NCBI GenBank assembly: GCA_016125425.1
Contig: WGLT01000002.1
Coordinates: forward strand, 124,001-188,000
Direction: 5' to 3'
DNA from: Alphaproteobacteria bacterium
GTDB lineage: Bacteria > Pseudomonadota > Alphaproteobacteria > Caulobacterales > Parvularculaceae
Length of the DNA: 64,000 nucleotides
Position 1 is the stretch's first letter; every line of letters begins with the position of its first letter. This document shows, in pieces, positions 1 to 10,685 of this stretch. The translations under genes were made by a program, and so were the position numbers. The notes beneath the pieces are model-generated. The model searched no databases. It was given only the letters and a program-made list of their open reading frames with translations, and had not been told where the DNA came from.

Positions 1-506
1 AGCATGATATCGGCGACAGTGAAATCATCGCCGATCGCGAAACTCTGCGCCGCCAGCCTTTCGTCGATCTGCGGCAGGAACCGCCCCAGAATTTCGGCGT
101 TCCACGGACGCAGCCCTTTCATATGAGGATTTGAGTCGCCCATCAGATCGGCGAAGAAAACCGGCAGCGCGAACGGCTCGATATTGCTCAGCGCAGTGAT
201 CAGCCAGCGATAGACTTGCGCGCGCCCTTTGGGATCGCGCGGGATCAGTTTTCCTGATTTTTCGGCAAGGTACAAAAGAATAGCGCCCGATTCCGTTAGG
301 ATGTAGCCGTCATCGTCGATCGCCGGAACCTGTTTGAACGGATTGATCTTTCCGTACCCGGCAAGATCCTGCAGGCCGTTCGGGCCGCAGTCGAGGCCGA
401 TCGTTTCATAGGAGATTTCGCACTCCTCCAGAGCCCAGAGCGCGCGGATGTCGCGCGTGTAACCCCAAAGAGCCTGCGGCAGCGATTTGAAAACGTAGAC
501 TTTCAT
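1..506 (-). CDS. Glutathione S-transferase family protein (3' end cut by window edge)
   Basis: Reverse-strand translation from ATG at 506 gives MKVYVFKSLPQALWGYTRDIRALWALEECEISYETIGLD...GKINPFKQVPAIDDDGYILTESGAILLYLAEK, typical GST N-terminal thioredoxin fold; runs off window start. Confidence 0.85.
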   Translation of the reverse strand, partial: MKVYVFKSLPQALWGYTRDIRALWALEECEISYETIGLDCGPNGLQDLAGYGKINPFKQVPAIDDDGYILTESGAILLYLAEKSGKLIPRDPKGRAQVYRWLITALSNIEPFALPVFFADLMGDSNPHMKGLRPWNAEILGRFLPQIDERLAAQSFAIGDDFTVADIM

Positions 507-1042
507 GGGCCTGATGTTGCCGGAAACGGGGCGCCGGCCATCGCGCGGGTCGTGAGGCGCGCACATGCTCGCAATTGCCCGCTCGCAAACCGGCGATCCT
601 GGAACCATAGAGCAATTCAATAGGCTGAACAGGCCGCGCGCCGCCGGGGAACGGGAAATCTTCGCCCGCGAAAACGCGAAAACATTGTCGCAAATTTCCG
701 CGCGGCGAAGTTGAAATCGCGCGCTCGCGCAAAATTTTTTCGGTTCCGCGCGGCCGCGCCGCGCGGGCAGACTCGCCCTTCCGGAGACGCCAATAAGGCG
801 AATGCCCCGATGAGGGGGTTCGATAGATATCAACCGGCCTGCGCGCGAGCTTACCTTCGATGCGTCGCCCGTTTCGGCGCGCCTGGCGGCCGGGCGGACG
901 GCGCGCGTTTCGCTCTTTGACATTGTGAAAGTCATCGCCGGATCGGCCCTGACGCTGTTCCGGCGCCAAAAGAAACGCCGGTCCCCGCGCGCGCCGCCCC
1001 CTGCGCGCGGGGACCGCGGCCCGGACGCGCTCTCAGCTTTGA

Positions 1043-1405
1043 CTAGGAGCGCCGGCCGAGCCAGGCGCGGCAGCTCGCCTCATAGGGCTTGGCGGAGAGC
1101 CGCGCATTCCATCCTGCGGTCCAGGCGTCGCCGCCCTGCGCGCCGAACTGACCCTGACAGGCTTCGAAACCGGTGCGGTATTGCGAGGACATCACGCCGA
1201 CATTGCTGCCGGCGAGCTTGAACGCCTTGTGAAAGCATTGGCAGACCGGCGACGTCGCTTCGACCACGATGGGACCGCCGCCGACGCTTGTCGTCTCGCC
1301 GCTCTGCGACGGGCTGCTGACGATATTGGTCGATATCAGCGCATAGAGCGCGACCGCCAACACGATCAGAACGAGAAAGCCGCCGAAAACAGCCTCGATC
1401 TTCAT
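1043..1405 (-). CDS. Hypothetical small protein with N-terminal TM helix
   Basis: 120 aa ORF, N-terminal hydrophobic segment (FGGFLVLIVLAVALYALIST). Confidence 0.6.
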   Translation of the reverse strand: MKIEAVFGGFLVLIVLAVALYALISTNIVSSPSQSGETTSVGGGPIVVEATSPVCQCFHKAFKLAGSNVGVMSSQYRTGFEACQGQFGAQGGDAWTAGWNARLSAKPYEASCRAWLGRRS

Positions 1406-1503
1406 CCCGCTTTCTCCCGACGATACCCCGCGGGCGAGCTTATCGCCGGGCGCGCGCGCGGGAAAGAGGCGAATCGCGGCCCCTCATTCGCTCATCGGGC
1501 GAT

Positions 1504-2724
1504 TCAGCGCCGCTGGCTCCGCCGGGCGAGGAGTTTGAGACGCAGCGCGTTGAGCTTGATGAAGCCTTCGGCGTCCTTCTGGTCGTAGACCGCATCCTCC
1601 TCGAAGGTCACATGGGCCATGGAGTAGAGCGAATTCGGCGAAGTCCGGCCGACCACGCTCGCCGACCCCTTATAGAGCTTCACCTTGACGGTTCCGGCGA
1701 CGAATTCCTGGCTCTTGTCGATCAGCGCCTGGAGCATTTCGCGCTCCGGCGCGAACCAGAAGCCGTTATAGATCATCTCCGCATAGCGGGGCATGAGTTC
1801 GTCCTTGAGATGCGCCGCGCCGCGGTCGAGCGTGATCGACTCGACGCCGCGATGGGCGGCGAGCAGGATCGTCCCGCCCGGCGTTTCGTAAACGCCGCGC
1901 GACTTCATGCCGACGAAACGGTTCTCGACGAGATCGAGCCGGCCGACGCCGTGCTTGCGGCCGAGTTCGTTGAGCTTCGTCAGCAGCGCGGCCGGCGAGA
2001 GCCTCACGCCGTTGATCGAGACGGGATCGCCTTTTTCAAAGCCGATCTCGATCGTTTCGGGCGCGTCGGGCGCGGCTTCCGGATCGACCGTACGCTGATA
2101 GACATAGTCGGGCGCCGGCTCGGCCGGGTCTTCGAGCACCTTGCCTTCGGAGGAGGTGTGCAAAAGATTCGCGTCGACCGAGAACGGCGCCTCGCCGCGC
2201 TTGTCTTTTGCGATTTCAATCTGATGGGCTTCGGCGAAAGCGATGAGTTTCTGGCGGCTGTTCAAATCCCATTCCCGCCAGGGGGCGATGACGCGGATGT
2301 CGGGGTTCAGCGCATAGGCGTTGAGCTCGAAACGAACCTGGTCATTGCCCTTGCCGGTCGCGCCATGCGCAATCGCGTCGGCGCCCGTTTCGCGCGCGAT
2401 CTCGACAAGGCGTTTGGCGATCAGCGGCCGCGCGATCGAGGTCCCGAGCAAATAAAGGCCCTCATACTGGGCGTTGGCGCGGAACATCGGGAAGACGAAG
2501 TCGCGGACGAACTCCTCGCGCAGGTCCTCGATATAGATTTCGCGGACGCCGGCGCGCTCGGCCTTGGCGCGCGCGGGCTCCAGCTCTTCGCCCTGTCCGA
2601 GATCGGCGGTGAAGGTGACGACCTCGCAGCCATATTCGACCTGGAGCCATTTCAAAATGACCGAGGTGTCGAGCCCGCCGGAATAAGCGAGAACGACCTT
2701 TTTCACATCCTTGAGTTTCGCCAT
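1504..2724 (-). CDS. argG: Argininosuccinate synthase
   Basis: [28 protein letters not shown] (PP-loop SGGLDTS) and full-length family match; internal ATG at 2724 preferred. Confidence 0.97.
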   Translation of the reverse strand: MAKLKDVKKVVLAYSGGLDTSVILKWLQVEYGCEVVTFTADLGQGEELEPARAKAERAGVREIYIEDLREEFVRDFVFPMFRANAQYEGLYLLGTSIARPLIAKRLVEIARETGADAIAHGATGKGNDQVRFELNAYALNPDIRVIAPWREWDLNSRQKLIAFAEAHQIEIAKDKRGEAPFSVDANLLHTSSEGKVLEDPAEPAPDYVYQRTVDPEAAPDAPETIEIGFEKGDPVSINGVRLSPAALLTKLNELGRKHGVGRLDLVENRFVGMKSRGVYETPGGTILLAAHRGVESITLDRGAAHLKDELMPRYAEMIYNGFWFAPEREMLQALIDKSQEFVAGTVKVKLYKGSASVVGRTSPNSLYSMAHVTFEEDAVYDQKDAEGFIKLNALRLKLLARRSQRR

Positions 2725-2807
2725 GGCGCGCGTCCTTCGAAAAATCCGAGCGACGCATAGCGGAAGATTGCTGCGACGCGAAGGGTTTTCGCGGGGCGGC
2801 GGCCGGA

Positions 2808-3236
2808 TCACCCGTCCTTGTCGACGCGCGGCGTTGCGCGACCCGACTTTATTTCCGAGCGGCGGCGCTTGTCCTCGACGCGCCGGCGCCGCTCGGCTTT
2901 CGGAACGCGCGTCTTCTTCCTCGGTTTCGGCGGGCTCGCCGCGCGTTCGATCAGCGCGGCGAGGCGCTCGCGCGCGTCCTCGCGATTGCGCTCTTGCGTG
3001 CGGAAGCGGCGCGCCTCGATGACGATCTCGCCGTCCCTGGTGGCGCGCCGGCCGGCAAGACGAATGAGCCGCGCCTTCACCGCCTCGGGCAAAGAGGGCG
3101 AACGCGCCGCGTCAAAGCGAAGCTGCACGGCCGTTTCGACCTTGTTGACGTTTTGCCCGCCCGGGCCCGAGGCGCGCAGGAAAATCTCGCGAAGCTCCCA
3201 ATCCTCAAGCGCGATGTCTTCGGTCACGCGCAGCAT
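2808..3236 (-). CDS. arfB: Alternative ribosome-rescue factor / peptidyl-tRNA hydrolase ArfB
   Basis: GGQ motif [19 protein letters not shown] and basic C-terminal tail. Confidence 0.93.
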   Translation of the reverse strand: MLRVTEDIALEDWELREIFLRASGPGGQNVNKVETAVQLRFDAARSPSLPEAVKARLIRLAGRRATRDGEIVIEARRFRTQERNREDARERLAALIERAASPPKPRKKTRVPKAERRRRVEDKRRRSEIKSGRATPRVDKDG

Positions 3237-3261
3237 GGGTGCGCCTTTCGTCCGGTTTGCG

Positions 3262-4419
3262 TCAGGACGCCGGCCCGGCCGTTTGCGCCCTAAGCCGCTC
3301 GCTCGCGCGCTGTTTGACGCTTTCCGACTTCAACTGTCCGCAGGCGGCGAGGATGTCTCGCCCGCGCGGCGTTCTGATCGGCGAGGCGTAACCGGCGCGA
3401 TTGACGATATCGGCGAAGGCTTCGATGCGCCGCCAGCTCGAACACTCATAGGGCGCGCCGGGCCACGGATTGAACGGAATAAGATTGATCTTCGCCGGGA
3501 TGTTGGAGAGCAGGCGAACAAGCTCGCGCGCTTCGGCGTCCGTATCGTTGACGCCCTTCAGCATCACATATTCGAAAGTGATGCGCCGGGCGTTCGATAG
3601 ATCGGGATAGGCCCGGCAGGCGGCGAGAAGTTCGGCGATCGGGTATTTGCGGTTGATCGGCACCAGACGATCGCGCAGCGCGTCATTGGTCGCATGCAGC
3701 GAGATCGCCAGCATCGCGTTTGTCGTCTCGCCGAGGCGCGGAATTTCCGGCACGACGCCGCTCGTCGAAACCGTAATGCGTCGGCGCGAAATCGAAACGC
3801 CGTCGCCGTCGGCGATGACGGCGATCGCCGCCGCGACATTATCCAGATTGTAGAGCGGCTCGCCCATGCCCATGAATACGATATTGGACAGGCGCCGGTC
3901 CTCGCGGTTCGACGGCCATTCGCCGAGATCGTCCTTCACCGCGAGCACTTGGCCGACGATTTCCGCGGCCGTCAGATTGCGGACGAGCTTTTGCGTGCCG
4001 GTATGGCAGAAGGTGCAGTTCAGCGTGCAGCCGACCTGGCTTGAAACGCAGAGCGCGCCGGCGCGGCCGACATCGGGGATGAAAACGCACTCGACTTCCG
4101 TTCCCGGCGCCATGCGCAGAAGATATTTGCGCGCGCCGTCGGTCGAGACTTGTCTTTCGACGACCTCCGGGCGGGCGATGAAGAACCGCTCGGCGAGGCC
4201 GCCGCGCATCTCCTTGCCGATATCGGTCATGCGGTCGAAATCGGTCGCGCCGAAATGATAGATCCAGCGCCAGACCTGACTCGCGCGCATGCGCGCTTTT
4301 TTCGGCTCGAGCGAAAACGCCTCGCCGAAAAGCGCGGCGAGCGCTTCGCGCGAGAGCCCGACGAGATTGCGGCGCGAACCGGCGCGCGTCTCGGAAAAGG
4401 AAAGTTCGGCGGTCGACAT
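3262..4419 (-). CDS. rlmN: 23S rRNA (adenine2503-C2)/tRNA methyltransferase RlmN (radical SAM)
   Basis: [13 protein letters not shown] CxxxCxxC motif, [13 protein letters not shown]; start MSTAELSF at 4419. Confidence 0.96.
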   Translation of the reverse strand: MSTAELSFSETRAGSRRNLVGLSREALAALFGEAFSLEPKKARMRASQVWRWIYHFGATDFDRMTDIGKEMRGGLAERFFIARPEVVERQVSTDGARKYLLRMAPGTEVECVFIPDVGRAGALCVSSQVGCTLNCTFCHTGTQKLVRNLTAAEIVGQVLAVKDDLGEWPSNREDRRLSNIVFMGMGEPLYNLDNVAAAIAVIADGDGVSISRRRITVSTSGVVPEIPRLGETTNAMLAISLHATNDALRDRLVPINRKYPIAELLAACRAYPDLSNARRITFEYVMLKGVNDTDAEARELVRLLSNIPAKINLIPFNPWPGAPYECSSWRRIEAFADIVNRAGYASPIRTPRGRDILAACGQLKSESVKQRASERLRAQTAGPAS

Positions 4420-4569
4420 GATGAATTCCGCGGACCGCGTTCGGCCCCGCCGGGATATAGAGGACGGGCGCGGCCGCTTCAATCGACCGCGCCGGCGCGC
4501 TCCGAAATCCAATCCAGCCGCTGAAATCCATTGCAGGCCAGGGCGGCGCGTGATTTCACGGGCGGCCGC

Positions 4570-5868
4570 ATGAAAAGGCGCGATTTCATGGCCATTGAGC
4601 CGCTTCCCCTTCCGGAGGAGTCCGATCCGAACCGCCCGGCGATCGCCCCGAAAGGCGACCGCCGCCTCGCAATCGCGCTCCTTCTTGCGGGCGTCGCCTG
4701 TCTCGGGATGGGCCAGACGATCGTTTTCGCCGTCCTGCCCCCGCTCGCGCGCCGGCTCGGCCTCGCCGACTTCCAGGTGGCCGCGATTTTCATGCTGTCG
4801 GCGATGTTCTGGGTGGCTCTCGCCCCGCGCTGGGGGCGGCGCTCGGACCAGGCCGGCCGCAAGCCGTTTATCCTGACCGGCCTTCTCGGCTTTGCGGTCT
4901 CCACCGCGCTTTTCGCCACCTCGATCAAGCTCGGCCTCGCCGGGACGCTGTCGGGTCTCGGCCTTTACGCCGTCATCGTTGGGACACGGAGCATATACGG
5001 AATCATCGGTTCCGCGACGCCGGCCGCGGCGCAAGGCTATATCGCCGACCGGACGCCGCCGGCGCGGCGCACCGCAGGCGTTTCGAGCTTTTCGGCCGCC
5101 TTCGGTCTCGGCGCGATGGTCGGGCCCGGTCTCGGCGGGGCCGTCACCGCGATCGGACCGCTCGCGCCGCTCTACGCCGTCGCCGCGCTCGCCGCCCTGA
5201 TGTCGGCGGTGATCTTTTTCCTGCTTCCTGAAATGACGCCGCCCGCCCCGCGCGCGCCGCGGCCGCATTTGAAGCTGTCAGACGCGCGATTGCGCCCGTT
5301 TTTGATCTTCGGCCTGGCGTTCGGCGTGGTGAACGCCGCGCCGATCCAGACGACGGCCTTTTACTTCATGGACGTTCTGCATCTTTCGCCAGGCGAGGCG
5401 CCGCAATATGCGGGGATTGGCCTGATGGCCGCGGCGATGGCCTCGCTGTTCGCGCAGGTTGTTCTGGTCCAGCGCTTCGGCCTGCAACCGCATCTGTTGA
5501 TGCGGATCGCCCCCGCATTGCTCGCCATCGGCCATGCGCTTGTCGCGGTTTCGTCGCAGTTCGGGCCGCTCGTTTTCGGGCTTGTCATCGCCGGGCTCGG
5601 CGCGGGGATGGCGCTGCCCGGCTTTACCGGCGCGGCGATGCTCGCCGTCGGTCCGGACGAGCAGGGCGCCGCCGCCGGCCTTGCGAACTCCGCGAGCGCC
5701 AGCGGCTTCATCTTCTCGCCGGTCGTCGCCTTCGCGCTCTACAGTCTCGCCCCGCAGGCGCCCTATGTCCTGACGGCGACGCTTTCGGCCGCGCTTCTCG
5801 TTTTCGCCTTGTGGAGCGGCAAGATTCGCCGCGCCGGCCGGTTCGGGCCGGACGGCCTCAATCCGTAG
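4570..5868 (+). CDS. MFS transporter (TetA-like drug efflux family)
   Basis: 12-TM MFS pattern, [28 protein letters not shown] motif A; start 4570 or 4588. Confidence 0.85.
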   Translation: MKRRDFMAIEPLPLPEESDPNRPAIAPKGDRRLAIALLLAGVACLGMGQTIVFAVLPPLARRLGLADFQVAAIFMLSAMFWVALAPRWGRRSDQAGRKPFILTGLLGFAVSTALFATSIKLGLAGTLSGLGLYAVIVGTRSIYGIIGSATPAAAQGYIADRTPPARRTAGVSSFSAAFGLGAMVGPGLGGAVTAIGPLAPLYAVAALAALMSAVIFFLLPEMTPPAPRAPRPHLKLSDARLRPFLIFGLAFGVVNAAPIQTTAFYFMDVLHLSPGEAPQYAGIGLMAAAMASLFAQVVLVQRFGLQPHLLMRIAPALLAIGHALVAVSSQFGPLVFGLVIAGLGAGMALPGFTGAAMLAVGPDEQGAAAGLANSASASGFIFSPVVAFALYSLAPQAPYVLTATLSAALLVFALWSGKIRRAGRFGPDGLNP

Positions 5869-6082
5869 ACGGATTTCCATCGTCTTCGAAAGACAGGAGA
5901 TCGCCGGGCTGGCATTTCAGCTCTTTGCAGATGGCTTCCAGCGTCGAGAACCGGATCGCCTTGGCCTTGCCGGTCTTCAGGATCGACAGGTTGGCGATCG
6001 TCACGCCGACGCGTTCGGAGAGCTCCGTCAGCGACATGCCGCGGTCGAGAAGCACCCTGTCGAGTTTTACCGCAATGGACAT
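5858..6082 (-). CDS. Small Xre/YozG-like helix-turn-helix regulator
   Basis: 74 aa: MSIAVKLDRVLLDRGMSLTELSERVGVTIANLSILKTGKAKAIRFSTLEAICKELKCQPGDLLSF. Confidence 0.92.
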   Translation of the reverse strand: MSIAVKLDRVLLDRGMSLTELSERVGVTIANLSILKTGKAKAIRFSTLEAICKELKCQPGDLLSFEDDGNPSTD

Positions 6083-6085
6083 GCG

Positions 6086-6604
6086 CTAGACCGTGAGATC
6101 CTGTTCTTCTTTCATCTTCGCGCCCTCGCGGAAGACTTCCGCGAGCACGAAGACCGCGATGATTGCGATCCAGGTCGTCAGCTCGGTGTGGTATTTGAGC
6201 TTTGCGTCAAAGATCGCGCCGAGAAATAGGAAAATGAATTTCGCGCATTCGCCGAAGAGAAGCGCGTAACCGACCTTGTTGAAGCGATCGGCGTTCTCGC
6301 GGACGAAGGGCGAGCCGAATCGGAGCGTGCGCAGGATTTCGAGCAGACGGTTGACGATATAAAGCGCGACGCCGACGCCGACGAAGGCGTTCAGCACTTT
6401 CACATAATCGCCGGCGGTGACGGCGCTGTCCGCGTCGATCTCGAAGCCGCGGACATGCTGGGCGATCGCCATCAGCGCCGGGACGAAAGGCAACACCGCC
6501 GCCGCCACGCACAGCCCGAAAAAGGCGACGAACAGCACGGCCCGGACAATATGCAGCCCGGCCGCGAGCAGAGAGGAAAGAGAGCCCTTGCCGATCGCTT
6601 TCAT
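6086..6604 (-). CDS. DUF2975-like multi-pass membrane protein
   Basis: Four hydrophobic helices, directly upstream of a YozG-like HTH gene, the usual DUF2975 arrangement. Confidence 0.8.
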   Translation of the reverse strand: MKAIGKGSLSSLLAAGLHIVRAVLFVAFFGLCVAAAVLPFVPALMAIAQHVRGFEIDADSAVTAGDYVKVLNAFVGVGVALYIVNRLLEILRTLRFGSPFVRENADRFNKVGYALLFGECAKFIFLFLGAIFDAKLKYHTELTTWIAIIAVFVLAEVFREGAKMKEEQDLTV

Positions 6605-6640
6605 GTCAATTCCGTCCTTTGGGCGAGACTTCCGACCGGG

Positions 6641-6784
6641 TCAGAAGATCACGATTCCGCAGAGGGCCTGACACGCCGCCGCCGCGCGATGCGCAGGCGC
6701 TGCGGGTCCGCCCGCCGCGGCGAGAGCGAGGACGGCCGCGGCCGCCAGGGCGGCCGCGGCGAGAAGGCTGGCGCTGCGGGGCAT
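6641..6784 (-). CDS. Putative small membrane protein (47 aa)
   Basis: [47 protein letters not shown]; start overlaps upstream stop (TGATG). Confidence 0.45.
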   Translation of the reverse strand: MPRSASLLAAAALAAAAVLALAAAGGPAAPAHRAAAACQALCGIVIF

Positions 6785-6918
6785 CAGACGACCCCCGCGA
6801 TCCGGCCGAGGGCCGAGAAATAGCCGGCGCCGATCAGCGCCAGCGCGGCGATTGTGACAGCGACATTGACAAAGCCGCCGACCCGGGCGACATTGATCGA
6901 AACGTGATTGCGGAACAT
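6784..6918 (-). CDS. Putative small membrane protein (44 aa)
   Basis: [51 protein letters not shown] Shine-Dalgarno just upstream; not in ORF track because of size cut-off. Confidence 0.5.
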   Translation of the reverse strand: MFRNHVSINVARVGGFVNVAVTIAALALIGAGYFSALGRIAGVV

Positions 6919-7051
6919 TTGGGCTCTCCTTTTTCTCTCTTGTTTCGCGAAGGCGTTTTGGCTGTTTCTTTGAGCGGCGCGGGGTCTCCCCTCTGCCGCT
7001 CTTTTTTTCTGTTTGGTCTCTCGCGGCGGTGACCTCCGCCGTCTTGTTGTT

Positions 7052-7129
7052 TATCGATATACACTTATCGAAAAACGATGCAAGCCCTTTTTTGCCGAAA
7101 AACGATAATTTTTTGCTGAGAAGCGATAT
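7052..7129. promoter_or_regulatory. Cluster of ATCG/CGAT-type operator-like motifs between the DUF2975/HTH operon and rdgB
   Basis: TATCGATA (7052-7059), TTATCGAAAAACGAT (7065-7079), GCCGAAAAACGATAA (7094-7108), AGCGATAT (about 7122-7129). Confidence 0.55.
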
Positions 7130-7739
7130 GGAGACGTTCCTGACGGCGCGGAAACTGGCTCCCGGGCGGCTTGTAGTGGCCAGCCACAACGCCGGAAAAG
7201 TTAGAGAAATCAATGAATTGTTGAAAGGGCGCGGGGTTGAGGCGATCGCGGCCGGGGCGCTCGGCCTGAAAGAGCCGGAAGAGACGGAATCGACCTTCGC
7301 CGGCAACGCCCTTTTGAAGGCGCGGGCCGCGGCGCGCGCCTCCGGCTTGCCTGCCCTCGCCGACGATTCCGGTCTTGAGGTCGCCGCCCTCGGCGGCGCG
7401 CCCGGCGTTTATTCGGCCCGCTGGGCGGGCGAGGCGCGCGATTTCCGCGCGGCGATGGCGCGGGTCGAGCAGGAGCTTGCGGGCGCCGCCGACCGGTCGG
7501 CGCGCTTTGTGTGCGCCCTCGCCCTCGCCTGGCCGGACGGGGCTGAGGCGGTTTTTGAAGGCGAGGTCCGGGGAGCGCTCGTTTTTCCGCCGCGCGGAGA
7601 GCAGGGTTTCGGCTATGACCCGATCTTTCTTCCGACCGGCGAGCGCGAGACCTTTGGGGAAATGGCCCCGGCGCGAAAACACGCCATGTCGCATCGCGCC
7701 GACGCGTTCCGGAAGCTGGTCGAGGCCTGTTTCGGCTGA
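7128..7739 (+). CDS. rdgB: RdgB/HAM1 non-canonical purine NTP pyrophosphatase
   Basis: [51 protein letters not shown] motifs; start METFL at 7128. Confidence 0.96.
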   Translation: METFLTARKLAPGRLVVASHNAGKVREINELLKGRGVEAIAAGALGLKEPEETESTFAGNALLKARAAARASGLPALADDSGLEVAALGGAPGVYSARWAGEARDFRAAMARVEQELAGAADRSARFVCALALAWPDGAEAVFEGEVRGALVFPPRGEQGFGYDPIFLPTGERETFGEMAPARKHAMSHRADAFRKLVEACFG

Positions 7740-7815
7740 GACTTTGCGCGCTTGACTTATAGCCGGCTTATCCCAGTTTATGAGAATTCGATAACTTTGG
7801 GTAAGATCGCTATAA

Positions 7816-9000
7816 ATGGACCCGCGCCGAAACCCATACGCCCCGGGAGCCGGAACCCCGCCGCCGGAATTGGCCGGCCGCAAGGAGATCGTCGAGCGCG
7901 CGGCGATCGCGCTCGACCGCATCCGCGCCGGCCGCGCCGCCAGAAGCTTCGTCTATTATGGCCTGCGCGGGGTCGGCAAAACCGTGCTTTTGAACACGAT
8001 CCGGCAGGACGCCGACGCAAGAGGTTTCGCAACCGTTCCGATCGAAGCCCCGGAAGGGCGCAGCCTTCCCGGCGTTCTTGCGCCCAATCTGCGCGCCGCC
8101 CTTATCCGCCTGAGCCGCGGCGAAGCCTTCAAAGACAGCCTGGCGCGGGCGGGCCAGGCCCTCGCCGGCTTCGCCCGCGCCCTTAAAGTGAAATATCGGG
8201 ATATCGAAGTCGGCGTCGACTTCGAGCCCGAAAGAGGCCTCGCCGACAGCGGCGATCTCGACATCGATCTTCTCGACCTGCTGGTCGCGGTCGGCAAGGC
8301 TGCGCAGGATCACGCAACGGCGTTCGTTCTCTTCATCGACGAGCTTCAATACGTTCCCGAAGAACAGTTGGCCGCGCTGATCTCCGCCCTGCACCGCATA
8401 AGTCAAAGACAGCTTCCGATTACGATGGTGGCGGCCGGCCTGCCGCAATTGCTGGGACAGACGGGAGAGGCGAAATCTTACGCGGAGCGGCTGTTCGAAT
8501 TTGTGATGATCGACAAGTTGTCGCTTCCGGCCGCCAGGGAGGCGCTCTGCAAACCGGCCGAAGACGAAGGCGTTCGCTATACGTCAGACGCGATCGATGA
8601 AGTGCTCGCCGACACGGAGGGCTATCCCTATTTTCTGCAGGAATGGGGCAAGCATTGCTGGGATATCGCCGACAAGTCGCCGATCGACAAGGCGGACGCG
8701 CAAAAGGCGACAAGGGCCGCGCTGGCCGAACTTGACGCCGGATTCTTCCGGGTGCGTTTCGACCGGCTCACGCCGACTGAAAAGAGATATCTGCGCGCGA
8801 TGGCCGAGCTCGGCCCCGGACCGCAGCGCTCCGGCGACATCGCAGAAATCCTCGGCAAGAAAGTCACCGCTGTCGCGCCGACGAGAAACGCCCTGATCAG
8901 CAAAGGGATGATCTTCAGTCCGTCGCATGGCGACACCGCATTCACCGTCCCGTTATTCGAAGGCTTTATGAAACGGACGATGCCGGGTCTCGACAAGTGA
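7816..9000 (+). CDS. AAA/STAND-like P-loop ATPase (AAA_16 / Orc1-Cdc6-like)
   Basis: Walker A GLRGVGKT, Walker B LFIDELQ, C-terminal winged-helix-like segment. Confidence 0.85.
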   Translation: MDPRRNPYAPGAGTPPPELAGRKEIVERAAIALDRIRAGRAARSFVYYGLRGVGKTVLLNTIRQDADARGFATVPIEAPEGRSLPGVLAPNLRAALIRLSRGEAFKDSLARAGQALAGFARALKVKYRDIEVGVDFEPERGLADSGDLDIDLLDLLVAVGKAAQDHATAFVLFIDELQYVPEEQLAALISALHRISQRQLPITMVAAGLPQLLGQTGEAKSYAERLFEFVMIDKLSLPAAREALCKPAEDEGVRYTSDAIDEVLADTEGYPYFLQEWGKHCWDIADKSPIDKADAQKATRAALAELDAGFFRVRFDRLTPTEKRYLRAMAELGPGPQRSGDIAEILGKKVTAVAPTRNALISKGMIFSPSHGDTAFTVPLFEGFMKRTMPGLDK

Positions 9001-10154
9001 GCTTGCGATCGCGCAACACGTCCGTCCCTCTCGGCGTTTACGTCCATTGGCCCTATTGCGCGCGGATCTGTCCCTATTGCGATTTCAACGTTTACAAGAA
9101 TCGCGAGATCGACGCGGCGCGCTGGCGCCAGGCGCTGACGCGCGACCTCGAATACTGGGCGGAAAGAACGGGCGCGCGTCCCCTGCGAAGCCTTTATTTC
9201 GGCGGCGGCACGCCCTCGCTCGCGCCGATCGACGTCATCGCCGGCGTCATCGAGACCTGCGCCGATCTGTGGGGCTTCGAACCCGGCGCCGAGATTACGA
9301 TCGAGGCCAATCCGACGGATGCGGAGGAAAAGCGCTTCGCCGATTTCGCCGGCGCGGGCGTGAACCGGCTGTCGCTCGGCGTGCAGTCTTTCGACGACGC
9401 CGCGCTGAAATTTCTCGGTCGCGATCACGACGGCGCGGCGGCGCGGCGCGCCGTCGAGGCGGGCCTGTCGCGCTTTGCCCGGCTCAGCTTCGATCTCATC
9501 TACGCCCTGCCCGGCGAAGACATGCGCGCCTGGCGGCGCGCGCTGCGCGCGGCGCTCGCGATCGGCGCCGGGCATCTCTCGCTCTACCAACTGACGATCG
9601 AGGAGGGGACCGCCTTCGCCAGGGCCGTCGCGCGCGGGCGCTGGGCGCCGCCGGCGCAGGACGTCGCCGCCGACCTGTTCGAGGCCGCGCAGGAGGAAAC
9701 GGCGCGGGCGGGCCTGCCCGCCTATGAGATTTCCAATCACGCGCGGGCGGGCGAGGAATCCCGTCACAACCTGCTTTATTGGACGGGCGGCGATTATATC
9801 GGCGTCGGTCCCGGCGCGCATGGCCGGCTGACGGAGACGCCGGGACGCGTCGCGACCGAAACGCCACTCGCGCCGGCGCTCTATCTTAACACTGTTAAGA
9901 CCGCCGGATGCGGCGCGAGCCTTTTCGAGCGCCTCAGCGACGAGGCCGCGCTGACCGAACGCCTCGCCATGGGGCTCCGCCTGAAAGAGGGCGTCCTGCT
10001 GACGCCCGGTGAAATGGCCGCGCTCGCGCCCTGGCGCGACCGGATCGCCGCGCTCGGCGCGCAAGGATTGCTGCAAGCCGACGGCGCAAGGCTCGCCGCG
10101 ACCGATCGCGGCCGGCGCCTTCTCAACGCCGTGCTCGCCGCGCTTTTCGCTTGA
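8997..10154 (+). CDS. hemW: HemW-like radical SAM heme chaperone / CPO-like oxidase
   Basis: GTG start overlapping upstream stop; GVYVHWPYCARICPYCDFNVY (CxxxCxxC), LYFGGGTPSL. Confidence 0.95.
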   Translation: MSLRSRNTSVPLGVYVHWPYCARICPYCDFNVYKNREIDAARWRQALTRDLEYWAERTGARPLRSLYFGGGTPSLAPIDVIAGVIETCADLWGFEPGAEITIEANPTDAEEKRFADFAGAGVNRLSLGVQSFDDAALKFLGRDHDGAAARRAVEAGLSRFARLSFDLIYALPGEDMRAWRRALRAALAIGAGHLSLYQLTIEEGTAFARAVARGRWAPPAQDVAADLFEAAQEETARAGLPAYEISNHARAGEESRHNLLYWTGGDYIGVGPGAHGRLTETPGRVATETPLAPALYLNTVKTAGCGASLFERLSDEAALTERLAMGLRLKEGVLLTPGEMAALAPWRDRIAALGAQGLLQADGARLAATDRGRRLLNAVLAALFA

Positions 10155-10196
10155 GCCCGATTGACCCGCGGGCCGGCGCGCTATCAGCTTCGCGCC

Positions 10197-10685
10197 ATGC
10201 CGGACCCTGCAACGCCTTTCGACATCGCCCGAATCATTCAGCTCTCCGTGACGCCGGTCTTCTTGCTCGTCGCGATCGGATCGCTGCTGAATATCGTCAC
10301 CGTGCGGCTCGGGCGCATCATCGACCGCGCGCGCAAGCTCGAGGAGGACGCGTCGAGCCTGAAAACGCCGGCGCGCATCGCCGAGCTTCACGCGCTGGAC
10401 CGGCGGATATCCCACGCCAATCGCGCCATCAATCTTTGCATCATCGCAGCGCTTTTGATCGCATTCGTCGTCGCGCTGCTCTTCATCGGCTATCTCGCGC
10501 GCATCGATATGGCGGGACCGTCGGCGGTTCTGTTCATTATCGCCATGACGGCGATTATCGGCGGGCTCTGGTCCTTTCTTCTCGAAATTTCGATCTCGAC
10601 GAAAACGATACGCGTCAATTCCGAGCTCCTCGTCACGCGCTCAGAAGACGGCGACGGCGGAGACGACGCAGGCGGAGAGCGCTAA
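10197..10685 (+). CDS. DUF2721-like membrane protein
   Basis: DIARIIQLSVTPVFLLVAIGSLLNIVTVRLGRIIDRAR; three TM helices. Confidence 0.8.
   Translation: MPDPATPFDIARIIQLSVTPVFLLVAIGSLLNIVTVRLGRIIDRARKLEEDASSLKTPARIAELHALDRRISHANRAINLCIIAALLIAFVVALLFIGYLARIDMAGPSAVLFIIAMTAIIGGLWSFLLEISISTKTIRVNSELLVTRSEDGDGGDDAGGER

Noticed and set aside
1612-2760. 382-aa plus-strand ORF
   Set aside because: Antisense to argG, which has clear family motifs.
8628-10415. 595-aa minus-strand ORF
   Set aside because: Antisense shadow of the AAA ATPase and hemW; no domain signature.
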